A stretch of 64,000 nt of DNA from Vampirovibrio sp041737375 (GCF_041737375.1 NZ_JBGSRV010000004.1:1-64000); one strand, 5' to 3'; numbered from the stretch's first letter, positions 32,399 to 42,748 are shown. Notes: generated by a model from the letters alone, not told the origin. Program-made: numbers and translations.

Positions 32399-34591
32399 TT
32401 AAATTTGAACAATAATATCCAGCTGCCCTTGCCGGTTTCGTACATCCACGGTCACGCTTTTGTGATTCCGTCGAAACTCCAGATCCACAATGGCCTTGCC
32501 CACCCGCAAGTTATTGATTTGTAAAAATGACATATAGTGAGGCAAATTAGGGGAGTGGATGGACAAGCTTTTTTGAGGGGCGTTGGGCCGAATATTAAGC
32601 ATGGATTGCAGAATGGAATACATGGCCGCCGCCGCCCAGGCTTGGGGAATACAGGAAACCGGATAGCGAACCGGCGGATCGCCCTCTTTACCATCCTCTT
32701 TGCGAAAGCCGCAAAACAGTTCGGGCAAACGACGATAGTGCATATGCCGGGCCGCCTCAAACAAGCCCGTAAAAATACGCTCCACCAGATCGGGGCGGTC
32801 TTGGCGGGCAAACCCACGGGCGATCATGGCGTTATCGTGGGGCCAGATAGAGCCGTTGTGGTAACTCATGGGATTGTACGCCACCGTATTAGAACTCAGG
32901 GTTCGAATACCCCACCCGTTGAACATATCCGCCGACATCAAACGATTCATCATTTGATCAGCGTAGGTATCGTAAAACAAGCCGGTTTCCAGGCAATGCC
33001 CAGGGTTGGAAGCGATGACCCGAAACGGCTGACCCTGCTCGTTCAGAGCCAATGCGCAGAACTCCAGATCTTCCATCCAGAAGTCATTGTTAAAGCGCTT
33101 GCGGAACTCCACGCATTCTTGCTTTAAACGATGGCGCAGCGTTTTTTCTTCCATAAAGTCAGCCAAACGGCCCATCATGGTTTTGGCCATATATACATAC
33201 CCCTGCACCTCGGACAAGGCAATGGGCGGTTGACCAATCACCCCCAATTCATCCATCACGCTGTCGTGTGAATCTTTCCAGCCCTGCTGCAAAATACCGC
33301 GATCGCACATGCTGCGGTAAGTGCTATAGCCCTGAGCATTTTGTTGCAGGTTATGATCAATCCAATCCATTGCTTTCAGGGCATGGGGCCAAAGCTCACA
33401 AAGGATTTCCAGATCATGGGTCCATTGGAAATACTCATACAGGGTAATAATAAACAAGGGGGTAGCATCCACGCTGCCGTAGTAAGGCGTATGGGGAATT
33501 TCCCCCAATCGGGCCAGTTCGCCCACCCGCATTTCGTGCAGAATTTTCCCCGGTTCCTCGTCCCGATCCGGGTTGTTCTCCTTGCCTTGATACTTGGCCA
33601 GAATTTTCAGGGATTCCTTGGCGATAGCCGGGTTATACATCATGGCAAACCGAGAGGTAATCAGGGAATCCCTGCCAAAAAGCGCCACATACCATGGAAT
33701 TCCGGCAGCCACATAACTGCCTTCCTCGGTATGGGTCATTAACATTTGCATGTCTTTCTGGTTCCGGGACATCATCTCGTTGAAGTCCTCGTTGTCTGAA
33801 ATGAAAACCGCCGTATCCTGCACGTTTTTACGGGTTCGAAAGTTTAAATGGGTCAGCGCTTCATCCATGGTTTTTACACTGGCCTCAATGCTTCCGGCGT
33901 TCATGAGGCGATCGTTGATAATGGTTTGAATTTCGTAGTTAAAGTTAAAGGGTTGCCGGGGTTGTAGCAAGGTGCGATACACCACGGTGGGCAGTTTTTG
34001 ATCCGGTACCTCTTCAGGCGCCAAATCGACAAACCGGATACCCGTTTGCAGGTTACGCTCAGAGCGATCTTTGTGGCTGAAAATTAACACCGGATTTTGC
34101 CCGCTGGTATCGAGGATAGGCGGACGCCGCTCTGGCAAATCCACGGCAATAATGCCCCGAATATCAAACATATCCCTAAAATCAGCGTCAAAGGTAAAGC
34201 TCAACTCCAGGTAAACCGGTTGAGAAAAATAACTGACCAGCCAGTACCGCTCAAACTGATGGCCATACAAAACGGTTTCCCGCTTGAGTTGAATAATTTC
34301 AGGCGGCAAGGTTACCGGCTTTCCATCTTCGGTGACGGTCTGAATGGGGCCATTGGTAAAAACAATGGTGGACATATATCCCATTTCTGAAGAAGACAAC
34401 AACGGGATGGGATCGGTGCCGTGCAGTTTAATTTCAAAGCAGCTTAAAAACCGGGTGTCCAAATGGTAAAGGCCCAACCCGGACATATCGCCCTGAGGGA
34501 TGTTTCCCAGCACATCATCCACCAGATACAAATGGTTGTGCTTAATGGTTCGATTTCTGGATAAAAAATCTTCTGGCTGTTTAATTTGCAT
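32399..34591 (-). CDS. Glycogen debranching enzyme (amylo-alpha-1,6-glucosidase)
   Basis: Glycoside hydrolase-like debranching enzyme, 730 residues. The N-terminal beta-rich domain (about 15-230: LVDDVLGNIPQGDMSGLGLYHLDTRFLS split by family-typical turns) matches the bacterial/archaeal GDE N-terminal domain. The C-terminal (alpha/alpha)6 barrel (about 270-660) includes GIPWYVALFGRDSLITSRFAM, SVDATPLFIITLYEY, WKDSHDSVMDELG and YHNGSIWPHDNAMIARG. The acidic residues in these motifs are the likely catalytic ones. It would remove alpha-1,6 branches during glycogen use, though some family members act on other glucans. GAAAGAGG precedes the start. It follows the GT4 gene by 96 bp, probably in one operon. 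Confidence 0.92.
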   Translation of the reverse strand: MQIKQPEDFLSRNRTIKHNHLYLVDDVLGNIPQGDMSGLGLYHLDTRFLSCFEIKLHGTDPIPLLSSSEMGYMSTIVFTNGPIQTVTEDGKPVTLPPEIIQLKRETVLYGHQFERYWLVSYFSQPVYLELSFTFDADFRDMFDIRGIIAVDLPERRPPILDTSGQNPVLIFSHKDRSERNLQTGIRFVDLAPEEVPDQKLPTVVYRTLLQPRQPFNFNYEIQTIINDRLMNAGSIEASVKTMDEALTHLNFRTRKNVQDTAVFISDNEDFNEMMSRNQKDMQMLMTHTEEGSYVAAGIPWYVALFGRDSLITSRFAMMYNPAIAKESLKILAKYQGKENNPDRDEEPGKILHEMRVGELARLGEIPHTPYYGSVDATPLFIITLYEYFQWTHDLEILCELWPHALKAMDWIDHNLQQNAQGYSTYRSMCDRGILQQGWKDSHDSVMDELGVIGQPPIALSEVQGYVYMAKTMMGRLADFMEEKTLRHRLKQECVEFRKRFNNDFWMEDLEFCALALNEQGQPFRVIASNPGHCLETGLFYDTYADQMMNRLMSADMFNGWGIRTLSSNTVAYNPMSYHNGSIWPHDNAMIARGFARQDRPDLVERIFTGLFEAARHMHYRRLPELFCGFRKEDGKEGDPPVRYPVSCIPQAWAAAAMYSILQSMLNIRPNAPQKSLSIHSPNLPHYMSFLQINNLRVGKAIVDLEFRRNHKSVTVDVRNRQGQLDIIVQI

Positions 34592-34687
34592 GGTGGCCTC
34601 TTTCAGGAATCACAGGGCCTGCGGGTTGACGCCTCAAACAAAACACCCGGCCGTGACGATGGTTAGAATCCTCTCTTTAAGGATACA

Positions 34688-36004
34688 TCAGGAACCCAAA
34701 CGATCCTGTCTCTGCCGATGCTGGATGGCAGGTGATTTGCTGCCCTCCAGAATCGAATCAGCGGAAAATCCATTGATAGTAGGAGGGCCAGCGGCCAGCC
34801 AAATGGAATCGTCCGATCGACTGGTTCTGTCGGTAGTAACAGGCAACGGCTTTGCCTCCCCGCCCCGATAAGGGGTTAAGGGCAACGGCGGTTGTTTGCC
34901 TGAGGAGGCCCCAATGCGCTTGCGGGACACCGTAAGCGACAAGGACCGCCCGCCGCCGCCTGCCAGTCGTTCATAAACCCGCTCATGATCGTCAATCATG
35001 CGGGCCACGGAAAATCGGTCTTCCGCGATTTTACGTACCAAACGCCGATCAAAATCCAGATAATTTCCCACCCCCTGAATCAGTTCATCCAGAGAATCGG
35101 CCACGTAACCGCTCAAGCCATGATCAATCACCTCTGGCACCGAACCGTCTCGCAAAGCAAACACAGGCGTACCACAAGCCATGGCCTCAATCATCACCAA
35201 CCCGAAAGGCTCTGGCCACTCCACCGGAAACAGACAGGCCACCGCCTTTCTCAAAAAGGCCACCTTGGCCTGATGATCCAGCTCCCCAATGTAGGAAATT
35301 TGATCACCATCAATGTGATGAGCCAGCTCTTGTTCGTAAAACAGGCGATCCACCCGATCAATTTTTCCAGCCAGAATTAACTTTTTGCCCAAAGCCTTGG
35401 CCACCCGAATGGCATGTTGTGGGCCTTTCTCCGGAGAAAGGCGCCCTAAAAAAGCCAAATATTCTGGCTCGGAGTGGGTGAAGCAGGGATCAAATCCGGT
35501 TAAATCAATGCCGTGATAAATGGTATCCACATAATTCAGCCCCGGCCAAAGTTTCTGCTGGTAGTTACTAATAGAAATATAGGGAAGATGGGCATTTCGC
35601 ATAAACAAATCGTGAACGGGCTGCGGAATGAGTGCATTATGCAAGGTGGTCACCATCGGGGTTTCCACAAAATCGGCGAAAGCAAGGGCCTGAAAACCCA
35701 TATGGTTATGAATCACGTCAAACTGTTCGGCCTGCTGAAAAATATCTTCCAGCATTTTCAGCTCGGTGGACATCACCGTACAATGCGTTTTATCCTTCTG
35801 AACAGCTTCCTCCAGCTCCCGCAAGGGCTTAGAGGCATAAGGATGAAACCGGGCGGAGGTTTGAGAGCCTGCGGCGGCAAACAGGGTCACCTCATGCCCA
35901 CGGGCCACCAAACCTTCGGTGAGCAAATGAGCCACCAGTTCCGTGCCGCCATAGGCTTTGGGAGGCACCAGCTCCCATAAGGGGGCAATCTGGGCAATTC
36001 GCAT
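34688..36004 (-). CDS. Family 4 glycosyltransferase
   Basis: GT-B glycosyltransferase, 438 residues. The N-terminal acceptor domain starts MRIAQIAPLWELVPPKAYGG and continues LVAHLLTEGLVARGHEVTLFAA. The C-terminal donor domain has YLAFLGRLSPEKGPQHAI near 187 and PVEWPEPFGLVMIEAMACGTPVFAL near 270, the E-x7-E motif. The tail (about 355-438) is low-complexity and basic, with no homology seen. The ribosome site is GGAGG. Pairing with a debranching enzyme suggests storage-glucan or related carbohydrate metabolism, but the acceptor is unknown. Confidence 0.9.
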   Translation of the reverse strand: MRIAQIAPLWELVPPKAYGGTELVAHLLTEGLVARGHEVTLFAAAGSQTSARFHPYASKPLRELEEAVQKDKTHCTVMSTELKMLEDIFQQAEQFDVIHNHMGFQALAFADFVETPMVTTLHNALIPQPVHDLFMRNAHLPYISISNYQQKLWPGLNYVDTIYHGIDLTGFDPCFTHSEPEYLAFLGRLSPEKGPQHAIRVAKALGKKLILAGKIDRVDRLFYEQELAHHIDGDQISYIGELDHQAKVAFLRKAVACLFPVEWPEPFGLVMIEAMACGTPVFALRDGSVPEVIDHGLSGYVADSLDELIQGVGNYLDFDRRLVRKIAEDRFSVARMIDDHERVYERLAGGGGRSLSLTVSRKRIGASSGKQPPLPLTPYRGGEAKPLPVTTDRTSRSDDSIWLAAGPPTINGFSADSILEGSKSPAIQHRQRQDRLGS

Positions 36005-36366
36005 AATACCGTATTTCCTCCATTCTCCCGCCGAGAAACGACCGGATTTTGTCCTGAAAACCTTGAACGTCTTCCCGGAACGTCCTCCCGAACCGCTGGC
36101 AACGCCAGGCGAAACAAGCGCCTGATCGTATCATCATAAAGCGCATTTTCCTGAATGGGTATTCGACAGATGGCTAAAGCGCAGCGCCCTCCACCCTGAA
36201 AAAGACGCCCCCTTTTTACTCTGATTCAACCACCCTGTTTAAAAACACCACCTGTATTTCCGGCCTTGGTCATTCGGCGTTTCCGAAGTAGGATAGTAGG
36301 GTAATATCGTTCCTTTGACCAGCAAACGCATCGCCCTTCCTTTAAAACCAGATTGTCCCCGCCCTT

Positions 36367-37281
36367 ATGAAACGATCCAACAACCCTTTTAAGTATCGTT
36401 ACCATGTATTTCGTGGCAAATGGGTGCAACCCATGTTTTGGGCGCTTTGTTTTCTGGGGCCAGCCCTCAATCTTTTCCGGGTGGATATGCTGCACCAGAA
36501 ACTGATTTGGGCAGGGCGCACTCTGCCCTTTGAGTTCAATACCCTGTTTTGGTTGCCCGTTGGCTTTTACGGGGCGGTCATTGTCATTGGCATTATCTCC
36601 TTTATCTGGGGGCGCCTGTTTTGTGGCTGGGCCTGCCCCCACAACACTTTAACCGAATGGACCCAGCCCTTGCGGGCCATGGTAGGACTGGCTGAAAAAC
36701 CCCGCTGGATGAAACTGATCCTCCGTGATCGCCCGGCCTTCAAGCAAATTTTCTGGGGGCTTTCTCCCCTGCTGGGCATTCTGCTGACCACCGCCCTCAG
36801 CCTATTGCTGAGTTTTTATGTGATGCCGCCAAGCTGGGTTTTAAGCCAGTACGCCAGTGGGCATCCACACATTGCGCTGGTTTTTGGAAACGGGTTATTT
36901 GTACTGATTGGCCTGTTTCTGCTGTATGCCGGTACGGATTTTTGCCGCACCTGCTGCCCTTACGGCTTGGCCCAATCGGTTTCCGCCTATCAGCAAGATA
37001 GCCCATGGCGACCGCTGGAAATTCAATTTGAGGCGGATCGCGAAACAGATTGCAAAACGTGCACCGCTTGCCAAACCGCCTGCCCGGTGGATATTGATCC
37101 TCGGGATACCGGCTTTTTAAAAGTGGGCCAGTTTGATGGCTGCTTTAATTGCGGAGAATGCATTGACGCCTGCAAATATATCCACAGTTTTAGAGCCAAA
37201 CCCGGCTTTCTTTTCTTTAAAAACCCCGGATTCAAACCCAAGCCCACGCCCCCGGTTTCCCAGCCCCCAACAGCAAACTAG
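36367..37281 (+). CDS. Polyferredoxin membrane protein (NapH/CcoG-like)
   Basis: 304-residue inner-membrane Fe-S protein. It opens with a basic segment and WVQPMFWALCFLGPALNLFRVDM, then transmembrane helices near 55-80, 135-155 and 175-200. The conserved LFCGWACPHNTLTEW (about 88-102) and CRTCCPYGLAQS (about 196-207) are the CxxxCP motifs of NapH, NosR and CcoG. Two C-terminal ferredoxin motifs follow: CKTCTACQTACPVDID and CFNCGECIDACKYI. It is likely an electron-transfer protein at the membrane face. There are no nap, nos or cytochrome-oxidase genes nearby, so its redox partner is unknown. No strong ribosome site precedes the ATG. Confidence 0.88.
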   Translation: MKRSNNPFKYRYHVFRGKWVQPMFWALCFLGPALNLFRVDMLHQKLIWAGRTLPFEFNTLFWLPVGFYGAVIVIGIISFIWGRLFCGWACPHNTLTEWTQPLRAMVGLAEKPRWMKLILRDRPAFKQIFWGLSPLLGILLTTALSLLLSFYVMPPSWVLSQYASGHPHIALVFGNGLFVLIGLFLLYAGTDFCRTCCPYGLAQSVSAYQQDSPWRPLEIQFEADRETDCKTCTACQTACPVDIDPRDTGFLKVGQFDGCFNCGECIDACKYIHSFRAKPGFLFFKNPGFKPKPTPPVSQPPTAN

Positions 37282-37390
37282 TGCTGACAGATAGACCTGC
37301 GATCCAGTGATTTATTGCCATAATGTTTTAAAAAACGGGGTTAAAAAGCGACTTAAAGCGCATCGGCTCATGCCCGCCCAGTGAAAACAG

Positions 37391-37446
37391 GCCCCTGCAA
37401 TCGCAATGAACAGGCCCATTTCAATGAAAGGGGCTTATTTTTTATT
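37391..37446 (+). terminator. Probable terminator of the polyferredoxin gene
   Basis: GCCCC and GGGGC arms (inner alternative GGCCC/GGGGC) are followed by TTATTTTTTATTT. It lies about 110 bp past the stop. The stem is short. Confidence 0.5.
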
Positions 37447-37617
37447 TGTTATTTATGACGAGTGAGGACAAAACCAGTCAAACAGCCACACCGCTTGTTC
37501 AAAGCCGTGAACCCGTGAACGGTTACATAAGAAGACCCACATCTTCTTTCATCAAATACCAAAGTTCTCTTTGATATTATCACAGCCAGCAGACCCCTTT
37601 TTTATATCCTGAAAATA

Positions 37618-40600
37618 TCAGCCAAGGGAAGGAGTAACGGACTGCTCGGCGGGTGTTTTCCGGGAAAAGCGATCTTTAAAGGCGTCTAAATAAATATAAA
37701 GCACCGGGGTAATGTAGAGGGTGAGCAACTGGGAAACCAGCAAGCCGCCAAAAACCGCCAGGCCCAGCGTTCGTCGGGATTCCGCCCCAGCCCCCATGCC
37801 AATGGCCAAGGGCAACGCCCCCATCAGGGCCGCAAGGGTGGTCATCATAATGGGCCTGAAACGCACCAGACACGCTTCATAAATAGCCGCCTCAGCGCTT
37901 TTGTTATCTTTGCGCTGGGCATCCAGGGCAAAATCAATCATCATAATGGCGTTCTTTTTAACGATACCAATCAGCAAAATCAGCCCCAAAAAGCCGTAGA
38001 TATCCAAATCCCGATGAAACAGGTACAGGGTGAGCAAAGCCCCCAGCCCAGCGGGTGGCAAGCCCGACAAAATGGTAATGGGGTGAATGAAACTTTCATA
38101 CAAAATACCCAACACCAGATAAATCACCAGCACCGCGATAATCAGCAAAAAGCCCATACCGCTTAACGAGGATTGAAACGCCTGAGCGCTGCCCTGAAAA
38201 CTGCTACGAACCGTGGAAGGTAAGGTATCTCGGGCCATGGCCTCAATTTGGGAAACCCGTTGTCCCAAAGAAACGCCTGGACGCAAGTTAAATGAAACCG
38301 TGGCCGAGGGAAACTGGCCCAAATGGCTAATGGTCAGCGGTCCAACCGTTCGTTCCAGCTTGGCCAGCGCATCCAGCGGTATGAGGCTACCGTTGGCCGA
38401 ACGCACATACAGGGCGGATAAATCATCCAACCCTTGCTGATACTGGGGCAACAGCTCCAGAATGACCTGATAATCGTTATTGGCCGAATAAATGGTGGAA
38501 ACCTGACGGGTGCCATAAGCGTTGCCCAGCGCCAGTTCAATTTGTTCCGCGGTAATGCCCAGGCTGGATGCCTTATCCCGATCAATTTTGACGTTTAACT
38601 GGGGGCTGGCCAACTGCAAATCGGTGGTCACATCCTGTAACCCATCCATCTGCTTCATTTTTTCAAACATGGCGTTGGTGGCCACATACAAATCATCCAA
38701 ATTGGTACTTTGCAGCGTGAACTGATAGAGACTTTTACTCAATTGCCCACCTAAGCGAATGGTGGGCGGGGCCTGCATAAAGGCCCGAATGCCACTTACC
38801 TGAGCCAACTGGGGACGCAGTTCCTGAATGATTTCCTCCACGCCCAAATCACGCTCATCTCTGGGTTTTAAAGTGGCGAAGATTCGACCGGTATTCCCGT
38901 TATCCACACTGGACATCACGCTTTTAACGCCGGGATTTTTCCGAATGATATCGGCCAGCTGCTTTTGATGGGCCACCATTTGATCAAAGGAAATGCCTTG
39001 CGGGCCTTCTGTGGAGGTGAAAATTTGATTGGTGTCCTCGGTGGGAATAAACCCCTTGGAAACCAGCCCGAACATCAAGGCCGTGGCCACCAGCAAAGCG
39101 GCGAAAATCAGCATGACGGTTTTGCGAAAACGCAGGGCCAGTTTGAGGGTCCAGTGATAGGCCTCGTAAATCCAGTTGAAGCCCCGCTCAAACGCATTAA
39201 GCAACCCGTTTTTTGAACCGGCCGCGTGAATATTTTTAGAACGCAGTAAGCGACTGCACAACATGGGGGTTAGGGACAGGGAAATAAAGCCTGAAATCAG
39301 GATGGACACGGTCATGGTCATGGCGAATTCATTAAACAACCGGCCCACCACCCCGCCCATAAACAGCACCGGAATAAACACGGCCACCAGGGAAATGGTC
39401 ATGGACAAAACCGTAAAAGCAATTTCCCGAGATCCGATCACAGAGGCCTCAAAAGGCCCCTTGCCCATTTCCATATGCCGAATAATATTTTCCAGCACCA
39501 CAATGGCGTCATCCACCACGAAGCCCACCGCCAAGGTCAGGGCCATCAGAGACAGGTTATCCAGGTTGAAATTTAACAGCGACATGGCCGCAAAAGTACC
39601 CACAATAGACATGGGCAGGGCCAAACTGGCAATCAGGGTCGCAAACACATTGCGTAAAAACAGGAAAATAACGGCAATGACCAGCACAATGGTAATCACC
39701 AGGGTAAATTGCACATCATCCAACGATTCCCGAATGGTGTGCGAGCGATCAAACACCACTTCCAAATTGACTGAGGGGGGAATAGCCGCTCGAAACTCCG
39801 GGAACAACGCTTTTACGTTATCAATGACCCCAATGGTGTTGGTGCCGGGCTGACGTTGCACGGCCAGCACAATCCCTCGAGTGCCGTTAAACCAGCTGGC
39901 CACTTTGTTGTTTTCCACACTGTCAGTCACTTTGGCCAGCTCGTTTAAATAGACCGGAGAACCATTGCGATAGGCCACAATCAGGGGGCGATAATCGGCG
40001 GCCTTCATCAGTTGACCGGTGGCTTTAACCGTATAGTTGCGGTACTCCCCATACAAAACCCCGGTGGGCAAATTGACGTTTCCTTTTTGAATGGCGGTGG
40101 CCACCTCGTCAATGCCAATATTTCGGCTGGCCAGCGCCTTGGGGTCCGCTTGCACCCGCACGGCGTACTTTTGCGAACCGTACACCGACACCTGAGCCAC
40201 CCCATTGATCATGGAAATACGCTGGGCGATAATTTTTTGAGCGTACTCATCCACATCGGACAACGGCAAGGTTTTGGCGGTAAGCGCCAAATAAATAATG
40301 GGGGAATCCGCCGGGTTAACCTTCCGCAGAGAAGGCGGGCTGGGCATATCATCCGGCAGTTTTCGCAAAGCGGTGGAAATAGCGGCCTGCACATCCTGAG
40401 CCGCCGCATCAATATCCCGACTGAGATTAAATTGCAAGGTAATGGAAGAAGAACCCAAAGCGCTGGAAGAGTTCATGGAATCCAGACCGGCAATGGTGGA
40501 AAACTCCTGCTCCAGCGGGGTGGCTACTGATGCGGCCATGGTGTCCGGGTTGGCTCCCGGTAAACTGGCGCTGACCTGAATGGTGGGAAAGTCCACGTTG

Positions 40601-40716
40601 GGTAAATCGCTCACCGGCAATTGCCGATAGGCCATAATCCCGAACAACAGGATACCGGCCATCACCAGCGTGGTCATAATGGGTTTGTCGATAAACAGCC
40701 TGGTAAAATTATTCAC
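37618..40716 (-). CDS. RND multidrug efflux pump, HAE1 family
   Basis: Inner-membrane proton-driven exporter, 1032 residues, 12 transmembrane helices with two large periplasmic loops. It shows MNNFTRLFIDKPIMTTLVMAG, PVSDLPNVDFPTIQVSASLPG and the adjacent aspartates of helix 4 in LAVGFVVDDAIVVLENIIRHM, which carry protons. GSREIAFTVLSMTISLVAVFIPVLFMGG and the C-terminal MTTLAALMGALPLAIGMGAGAE are also family-typical. It is closest in wording to MdtB/MdtC-type pumps. It sits 6 bp after the adaptor gene and shares an operon with a TetR regulator. Its outer-membrane partner is probably the TolC-like protein at 46548. Confidence 0.95.
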   Translation of the reverse strand: MNNFTRLFIDKPIMTTLVMAGILLFGIMAYRQLPVSDLPNVDFPTIQVSASLPGANPDTMAASVATPLEQEFSTIAGLDSMNSSSALGSSSITLQFNLSRDIDAAAQDVQAAISTALRKLPDDMPSPPSLRKVNPADSPIIYLALTAKTLPLSDVDEYAQKIIAQRISMINGVAQVSVYGSQKYAVRVQADPKALASRNIGIDEVATAIQKGNVNLPTGVLYGEYRNYTVKATGQLMKAADYRPLIVAYRNGSPVYLNELAKVTDSVENNKVASWFNGTRGIVLAVQRQPGTNTIGVIDNVKALFPEFRAAIPPSVNLEVVFDRSHTIRESLDDVQFTLVITIVLVIAVIFLFLRNVFATLIASLALPMSIVGTFAAMSLLNFNLDNLSLMALTLAVGFVVDDAIVVLENIIRHMEMGKGPFEASVIGSREIAFTVLSMTISLVAVFIPVLFMGGVVGRLFNEFAMTMTVSILISGFISLSLTPMLCSRLLRSKNIHAAGSKNGLLNAFERGFNWIYEAYHWTLKLALRFRKTVMLIFAALLVATALMFGLVSKGFIPTEDTNQIFTSTEGPQGISFDQMVAHQKQLADIIRKNPGVKSVMSSVDNGNTGRIFATLKPRDERDLGVEEIIQELRPQLAQVSGIRAFMQAPPTIRLGGQLSKSLYQFTLQSTNLDDLYVATNAMFEKMKQMDGLQDVTTDLQLASPQLNVKIDRDKASSLGITAEQIELALGNAYGTRQVSTIYSANNDYQVILELLPQYQQGLDDLSALYVRSANGSLIPLDALAKLERTVGPLTISHLGQFPSATVSFNLRPGVSLGQRVSQIEAMARDTLPSTVRSSFQGSAQAFQSSLSGMGFLLIIAVLVIYLVLGILYESFIHPITILSGLPPAGLGALLTLYLFHRDLDIYGFLGLILLIGIVKKNAIMMIDFALDAQRKDNKSAEAAIYEACLVRFRPIMMTTLAALMGALPLAIGMGAGAESRRTLGLAVFGGLLVSQLLTLYITPVLYIYLDAFKDRFSRKTPAEQSVTPSLG

Positions 40717-40722
40717 GATCGA

Positions 40723-42111
40723 TCAATTTCCTTCTGGTGCGGATGGAGCGGCGGCGGGCTTACTGGATTCACTTTTCACGTTCAGCCCACTTTTCACTTT
40801 TAACAAAGATCCGTTGGATAACTGGAACTGACCATCGGTGACCACCTGCTCACCAGCGGCCAAACCGGAACGAATCACCGTTAAATTTTTCACGGTGCGA
40901 TCCATCACCACCGGGCGCATTTCGGCTTTGCCATTAACGGCCACATACACATAATCGCCCTGCTGTCCGCTTTGCAACGCCTGGGTAGGAATGACCACCG
41001 CATTGGGCTGCTGGGCTAAATTCAGCACCACATCCACAAACTGACCCGGCCAAAGCTTGCGCTCGGCGTTTTCAAAGCGGGCCTTCATGCGAATGGTGCC
41101 GGTGTTGGTATCCACGGTGCTATCCAGAAAATCCACCACCCCAGACAGTTGAGAGGGGGGCGTTTCACGGGTTTCCACCAAAGCCGGAAACTGACGGGTG
41201 CGGCCCGCCGTGCGAACCGATTTAAGACTTTGCTCCGGGATTGAAAACCCCACATCAATGGGATTGAGCCGATCCAGTCGAATCAGGGGGGTATCTCCAA
41301 TTTTTACGGTATCTCCCACATGAATTTGCAAACGCCCAGTCCGACCGGAAAACGGCGCGTGAATTTTGCCATATCTCAGTTGAATCCGGGCGCTTTCTAC
41401 CAAAGCCTGATCCGCTCTGACATTGGCCTGAGCGCTGGCAATGGTCGAGGCATCGGCTGCCACAATGGCCTTGGCGTTTTGAATGGCTGCGCGATCCGAA
41501 TCCACGGTGGCCTCTGCAACCTTGCGTGCCGTAACCGCCTGATCGTACTGATCCACGCTGATAAATTCATCTTTTAACAACGAGGCAAATCGCTTCTCCT
41601 GAGTTCGAGCGTATTCCAACTGCGCCAAATCTTTATCCAGATTGGCCTGAGCCTGCCGCACTGCGGTTTGATTTTTCACCAAATTGGCACGGGCCTGAGC
41701 CACCAGTGATTGATCCTTGCTCACAATGGCTTGCGCCTGAGCCAGACTGGCCTCAATAGATTGGGTATCAATGGCAAAAAGCAGTTGTCCTTGCTGCACA
41801 AAAGCGCCTTCCTCAAAATAAATGCCGTTAATGCGGCCTTCAATCTGGGGCTTTAAGGTAACGGTAGAAACGGTTTCCACATTGCCAATGGTTCGAATTT
41901 GCACCGGCATGGTGCGAGAGATAACCGTGGCCAATTCCACCGGCACTGGAACGGTTTTGGGATCCACCGCCCCGGCCTGGCCGGGTTTGGCGTCTTGCAT
42001 ACTGCGATTCCAGAAAAAAAACACGGCCAGTAAAATGACCAATCCTGCTAAAAACCCAATCCGGCGGGTGTTGGAAGACTTTTTTTTCAATGGAGGCTGG
42101 CTCATAAGCAC
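40723..42111 (-). CDS. RND periplasmic adaptor (MFP, HlyD-like)
   Basis: Periplasmic membrane-fusion protein, 462 residues. A single N-terminal anchor helix (RIGFLAGLVILLAVFFFWN, about 18-36) precedes the barrel/lipoyl half (RTIGNVETVSTVTLKPQIEGRI near 75). The long alpha-hairpin (about 110-215: VSKDQSLVAQARANLVKNQTAVRQAQANLDKDLA is broken into coiled heptads) is followed by the second lipoyl half (YGKIHAPFSGRTGRLQIHVGDTVKIG) and the beta-barrel. It bridges the RND pump to an outer-membrane channel. Its start overlaps the end of the TetR gene by 10 bp, indicating coupled translation in a TetR-adaptor-pump operon. Confidence 0.95.
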   Translation of the reverse strand: MLMSQPPLKKKSSNTRRIGFLAGLVILLAVFFFWNRSMQDAKPGQAGAVDPKTVPVPVELATVISRTMPVQIRTIGNVETVSTVTLKPQIEGRINGIYFEEGAFVQQGQLLFAIDTQSIEASLAQAQAIVSKDQSLVAQARANLVKNQTAVRQAQANLDKDLAQLEYARTQEKRFASLLKDEFISVDQYDQAVTARKVAEATVDSDRAAIQNAKAIVAADASTIASAQANVRADQALVESARIQLRYGKIHAPFSGRTGRLQIHVGDTVKIGDTPLIRLDRLNPIDVGFSIPEQSLKSVRTAGRTRQFPALVETRETPPSQLSGVVDFLDSTVDTNTGTIRMKARFENAERKLWPGQFVDVVLNLAQQPNAVVIPTQALQSGQQGDYVYVAVNGKAEMRPVVMDRTVKNLTVIRSGLAAGEQVVTDGQFQLSNGSLLKVKSGLNVKSESSKPAAAPSAPEGN

Positions 42112-42713
42112 GTCCTGTCGTTGGGTTTTAATCCTGTAAAAATAAGGGCCAGCAATTCCGCGGCCTGATTTTGCAATTTCACACGTTTATCAGCACGCTC
42201 GTAAGGAGGCAAAACACTGCGCAGTGCTAGTAAAATCAGTTGGGCGGTATGGTATAAATCAGGTTGAAGCGTGATTTCACCTTGCTGCCTGGCCCGTTCC
42301 AAAAGCGCCCGCACCAAAGCAAGGCGGGCTTCAAAAAATGGCGCCAGCAAGGTTCTGACCTGCTCTCGGGTGGCGGCCATTTCCTCGGGACTGCGGCGAT
42401 TTTTTTGCACCGAATCAAACACCATGCCCACATTTTGCACCAGCATGATTTTGAGCAATTCCAGAGCCGGTTTATCGGTGCGTTCGGCAATTTTAAGCAT
42501 GTGGGCCACCTGATTCCGCTTATTTTCCAGAATCAGGGCGAATAAAATGGCCTCTTTGTTGGCAAATTCCAGATAAACGCTGCCTTTGCCAATTCCGGCC
42601 CGTAGGGCGATATCATCCAGCGTGGTTTTCTCGTAGCCAAACTGGTCAAACAACGCCGAGGCGGCCTCTAAAATAAGGCCGGAACGATTTTCCTGAATTT
42701 TTTTTCGTCCCAT
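42102..42713 (-). CDS. TetR-family repressor of the RND operon
   Basis: Transcriptional regulator, about 203 residues from the ATG at 42713 (a GTG at 42728 would add five). The N-terminal helix-turn-helix (about 8-54) is GLILEAASALFDQFGYEKTTLDDIALRAGIGKGSVYLEF; it is typical of the AcrR/TetR group, with the recognition helix GKGSVYLEF. The ligand-binding helical C-terminal half is variable, as usual. It is the first gene of the operon, followed by overlapping adaptor and pump genes. A perfect 9-7-9 palindrome upstream (42749-42773) is a good candidate for its operator, implying autoregulation. Confidence 0.92.
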   Translation of the reverse strand: MGRKKIQENRSGLILEAASALFDQFGYEKTTLDDIALRAGIGKGSVYLEFANKEAILFALILENKRNQVAHMLKIAERTDKPALELLKIMLVQNVGMVFDSVQKNRRSPEEMAATREQVRTLLAPFFEARLALVRALLERARQQGEITLQPDLYHTAQLILLALRSVLPPYERADKRVKLQNQAAELLALIFTGLKPNDRTCL

Positions 42714-42748
42714 GGCAAGGTTTTCCACAATTACTTCTGGTTATATTT

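Noticed and set aside
32905..32925. GGGTTCGAATACCCC resembling a tRNA T-arm
   Set aside because: It lies inside the debranching-enzyme coding region, and no acceptor stem or anticodon arm surrounds it.
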